Program-made: the position numbers and the translations under genes
Notes under the pieces: model-generated
Told to the model about the DNA's origin: nothing
Databases searched by the model: none
Seen by the model: only the letters and a program-made list of their open reading frames with translations
Assembly (NCBI RefSeq): GCF_025340265.1
Contig: NZ_CP022707.1
Span: 1,364,501 to 1,428,500 of the forward strand
Reading direction: 5' to 3'
DNA: 64,000 nucleotides
Source of the DNA: Novosphingobium sp. 9
Lineage (GTDB): Bacteria; Pseudomonadota; Alphaproteobacteria; Sphingomonadales; Sphingomonadaceae
Shown here: in pieces, positions 63,301 to 64,000 of the stretch
Layout of the letters: each line of letters opens with the position of its first letter
Position numbering within the stretch: position 1 is the first letter of the stretch

Positions 63301-64000
63301 TCAGACATGGGCAAGGCCGATCTCGGCAAGGATCGCGGCGGTGTGTTCGCCGGGCGCGGGATCGGGTCCATGCGGGCATCGCTCTGGCCGGGGGGAAGCA
63401 GCGCGGGCACGGGGCCTGCTTCGGTCATCACCTCGCGCCAGCGGTTGCGCGCCTCCAGCTGGCGGTGCGACCACAGTCCGGCCATGTCGTTGACGTGGGC
63501 ATTGGCGATCTGCGCCTTGTCGAGCGCGGCCAGAACGTCCTCGGCGGCCATGGCGCCCAGCACTTCCCCGATGATCGCGCCCAGCTCCGCACGGTTGGCA
63601 GAGCGGGCCGAGTTGGGGGAAAAGCGTGGATCGGTCGCAAGGTCCGGCTGGCCGAGGACATGTGCGCAGAACGAGGCCCATTCGCGCTCGTTCTGGATGC
63701 CGAACATCACTTCGCCATCGGCGGCGGGGAAGGGGCCGTAAGGGTAGATCGTCGCGTGGTAGGCGCCGTTGCGCGGCGGCTGCGCGGCGCCTTCGAAGGC
63801 GTAGTACAGCGGGAAGCCCATCCACTCGGCCATCGCCTCCAGCATCGAGACGTCGATGTGGCGGCCCTTGCCGGTGCGCCCGCGCTCGATCAGCGCGGCG
63901 AGGATGTTGGTGTAGGCGTACATGCCCGCCGCGATATCGGCGATCGAGCAGCCCGCCTTCACCACCTCGTCAGGCGTGCCGGTCACCGAGAGGAAGCCCG
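63301..64000 (-). pseudogene. CaiB/BaiF CoA-transferase, partial (runs off window), 1-nt frameshift
   Basis: Class III CoA-transferase moving CoA between acyl groups; only the C-terminal part is in the window, the start lies beyond 64000. Seen: CSIADIAAGMYAYTNILAAL, GRHIDVSMLEAMAEWM, PFPAADGEVMFGIQNEREW, and NAHVNDMAGLWSHRQL. Near the end the frame shifts: after MDPIP the expected APGEHTAAILAEIGLAHV lies in another frame, reached by adding one base to the three Gs at 63358-63360. Without that the frame would run on into the lyase gene as a false fusion. Likely sequence error. Confidence 0.8.

Noticed and set aside
62439..63986. Apparent fusion of CaiB CoA-transferase and CoA ester lyase
   Set aside because: The transferase's natural C-terminus (EHTAAILAEIGLAHV) is found in another frame just before; the read-through is an artefact of a missing base at 63358-63360.

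Overview
The window is GC-rich chromosomal DNA from an alphaproteobacterium, most likely a sphingomonad of the Novosphingobium/Sphingobium type. The indications are three TonB-dependent receptors, a FecI/FecR pair, a ScfR/RamB-type regulator next to isocitrate lyase, a CopA/CopB copper locus, and many ATGA-type gene overlaps. I see no phage, transposase, CRISPR array or rRNA. One tRNA (Thr, UGU) is present. Taxonomy is inferred from gene content only.

Layout. 1-7.9 kb: nhaA (frameshifted), a NfrB/NfrA-like glycosyltransferase and outer-membrane pair, a TSUP transporter with its TIGR02186 partner, and a HerA-type ATPase. 7.9-11.6 kb: MATE transporter, queE, a VC0807-type membrane protein (frameshifted) and a divergent TetR regulator with three operator-like sites. 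12-25.3 kb: TonB receptor; then, on the minus strand, a surface-signalling locus (propeller protein, FecI, FecR, STN-bearing TonB receptor, phytase-like esterase); then a third TonB receptor. 25.3-30.3 kb: AraC regulator and divergent short-chain dehydrogenase, fructose-1,6-bisphosphatase, a 2OG-Fe(II) oxygenase, tRNA-Thr. 30.4-42 kb: flavin reductase-like protein, DUF429-like protein (frameshifted), rarA, glycosyltransferase, two Tyr/Arg-rich secreted paralogues, typA, tandem RDD proteins, a dicarboxylate symporter. 42-51.2 kb: copper genes, then the glyoxylate shunt (aceA, a 50-residue ORF, glcB) with its likely regulator. 51.2-57.3 kb: a two-component system whose response regulator appears to start at CTG, then a four-gene cassette (two thymidylate-kinase-like P-loop proteins, a Wzx-type flippase, an unknown helical protein). 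57.3-64 kb: glutamine amidotransferase, second symporter, alcohol dehydrogenase, type II NADH dehydrogenase (frameshifted), CoA ester lyase and a partial CoA-transferase (frameshifted).

Two cross-cutting observations matter to a reader. First, five genes are each broken by exactly one missing base in a short G/C run (835-839, 10780-10783, 31890-31893, 62246-62248, 63358-63360). Each is restored by adding one base. The pattern looks like unpolished long-read sequence rather than gene decay. Second, several intergenic regions carry clear candidate operators beside their likely regulators: TetR, AraC, RamB-type and OmpR-type. The best candidate for an undescribed system is the kinase-kinase-flippase-helical protein cassette at 53.5-57.2 kb.
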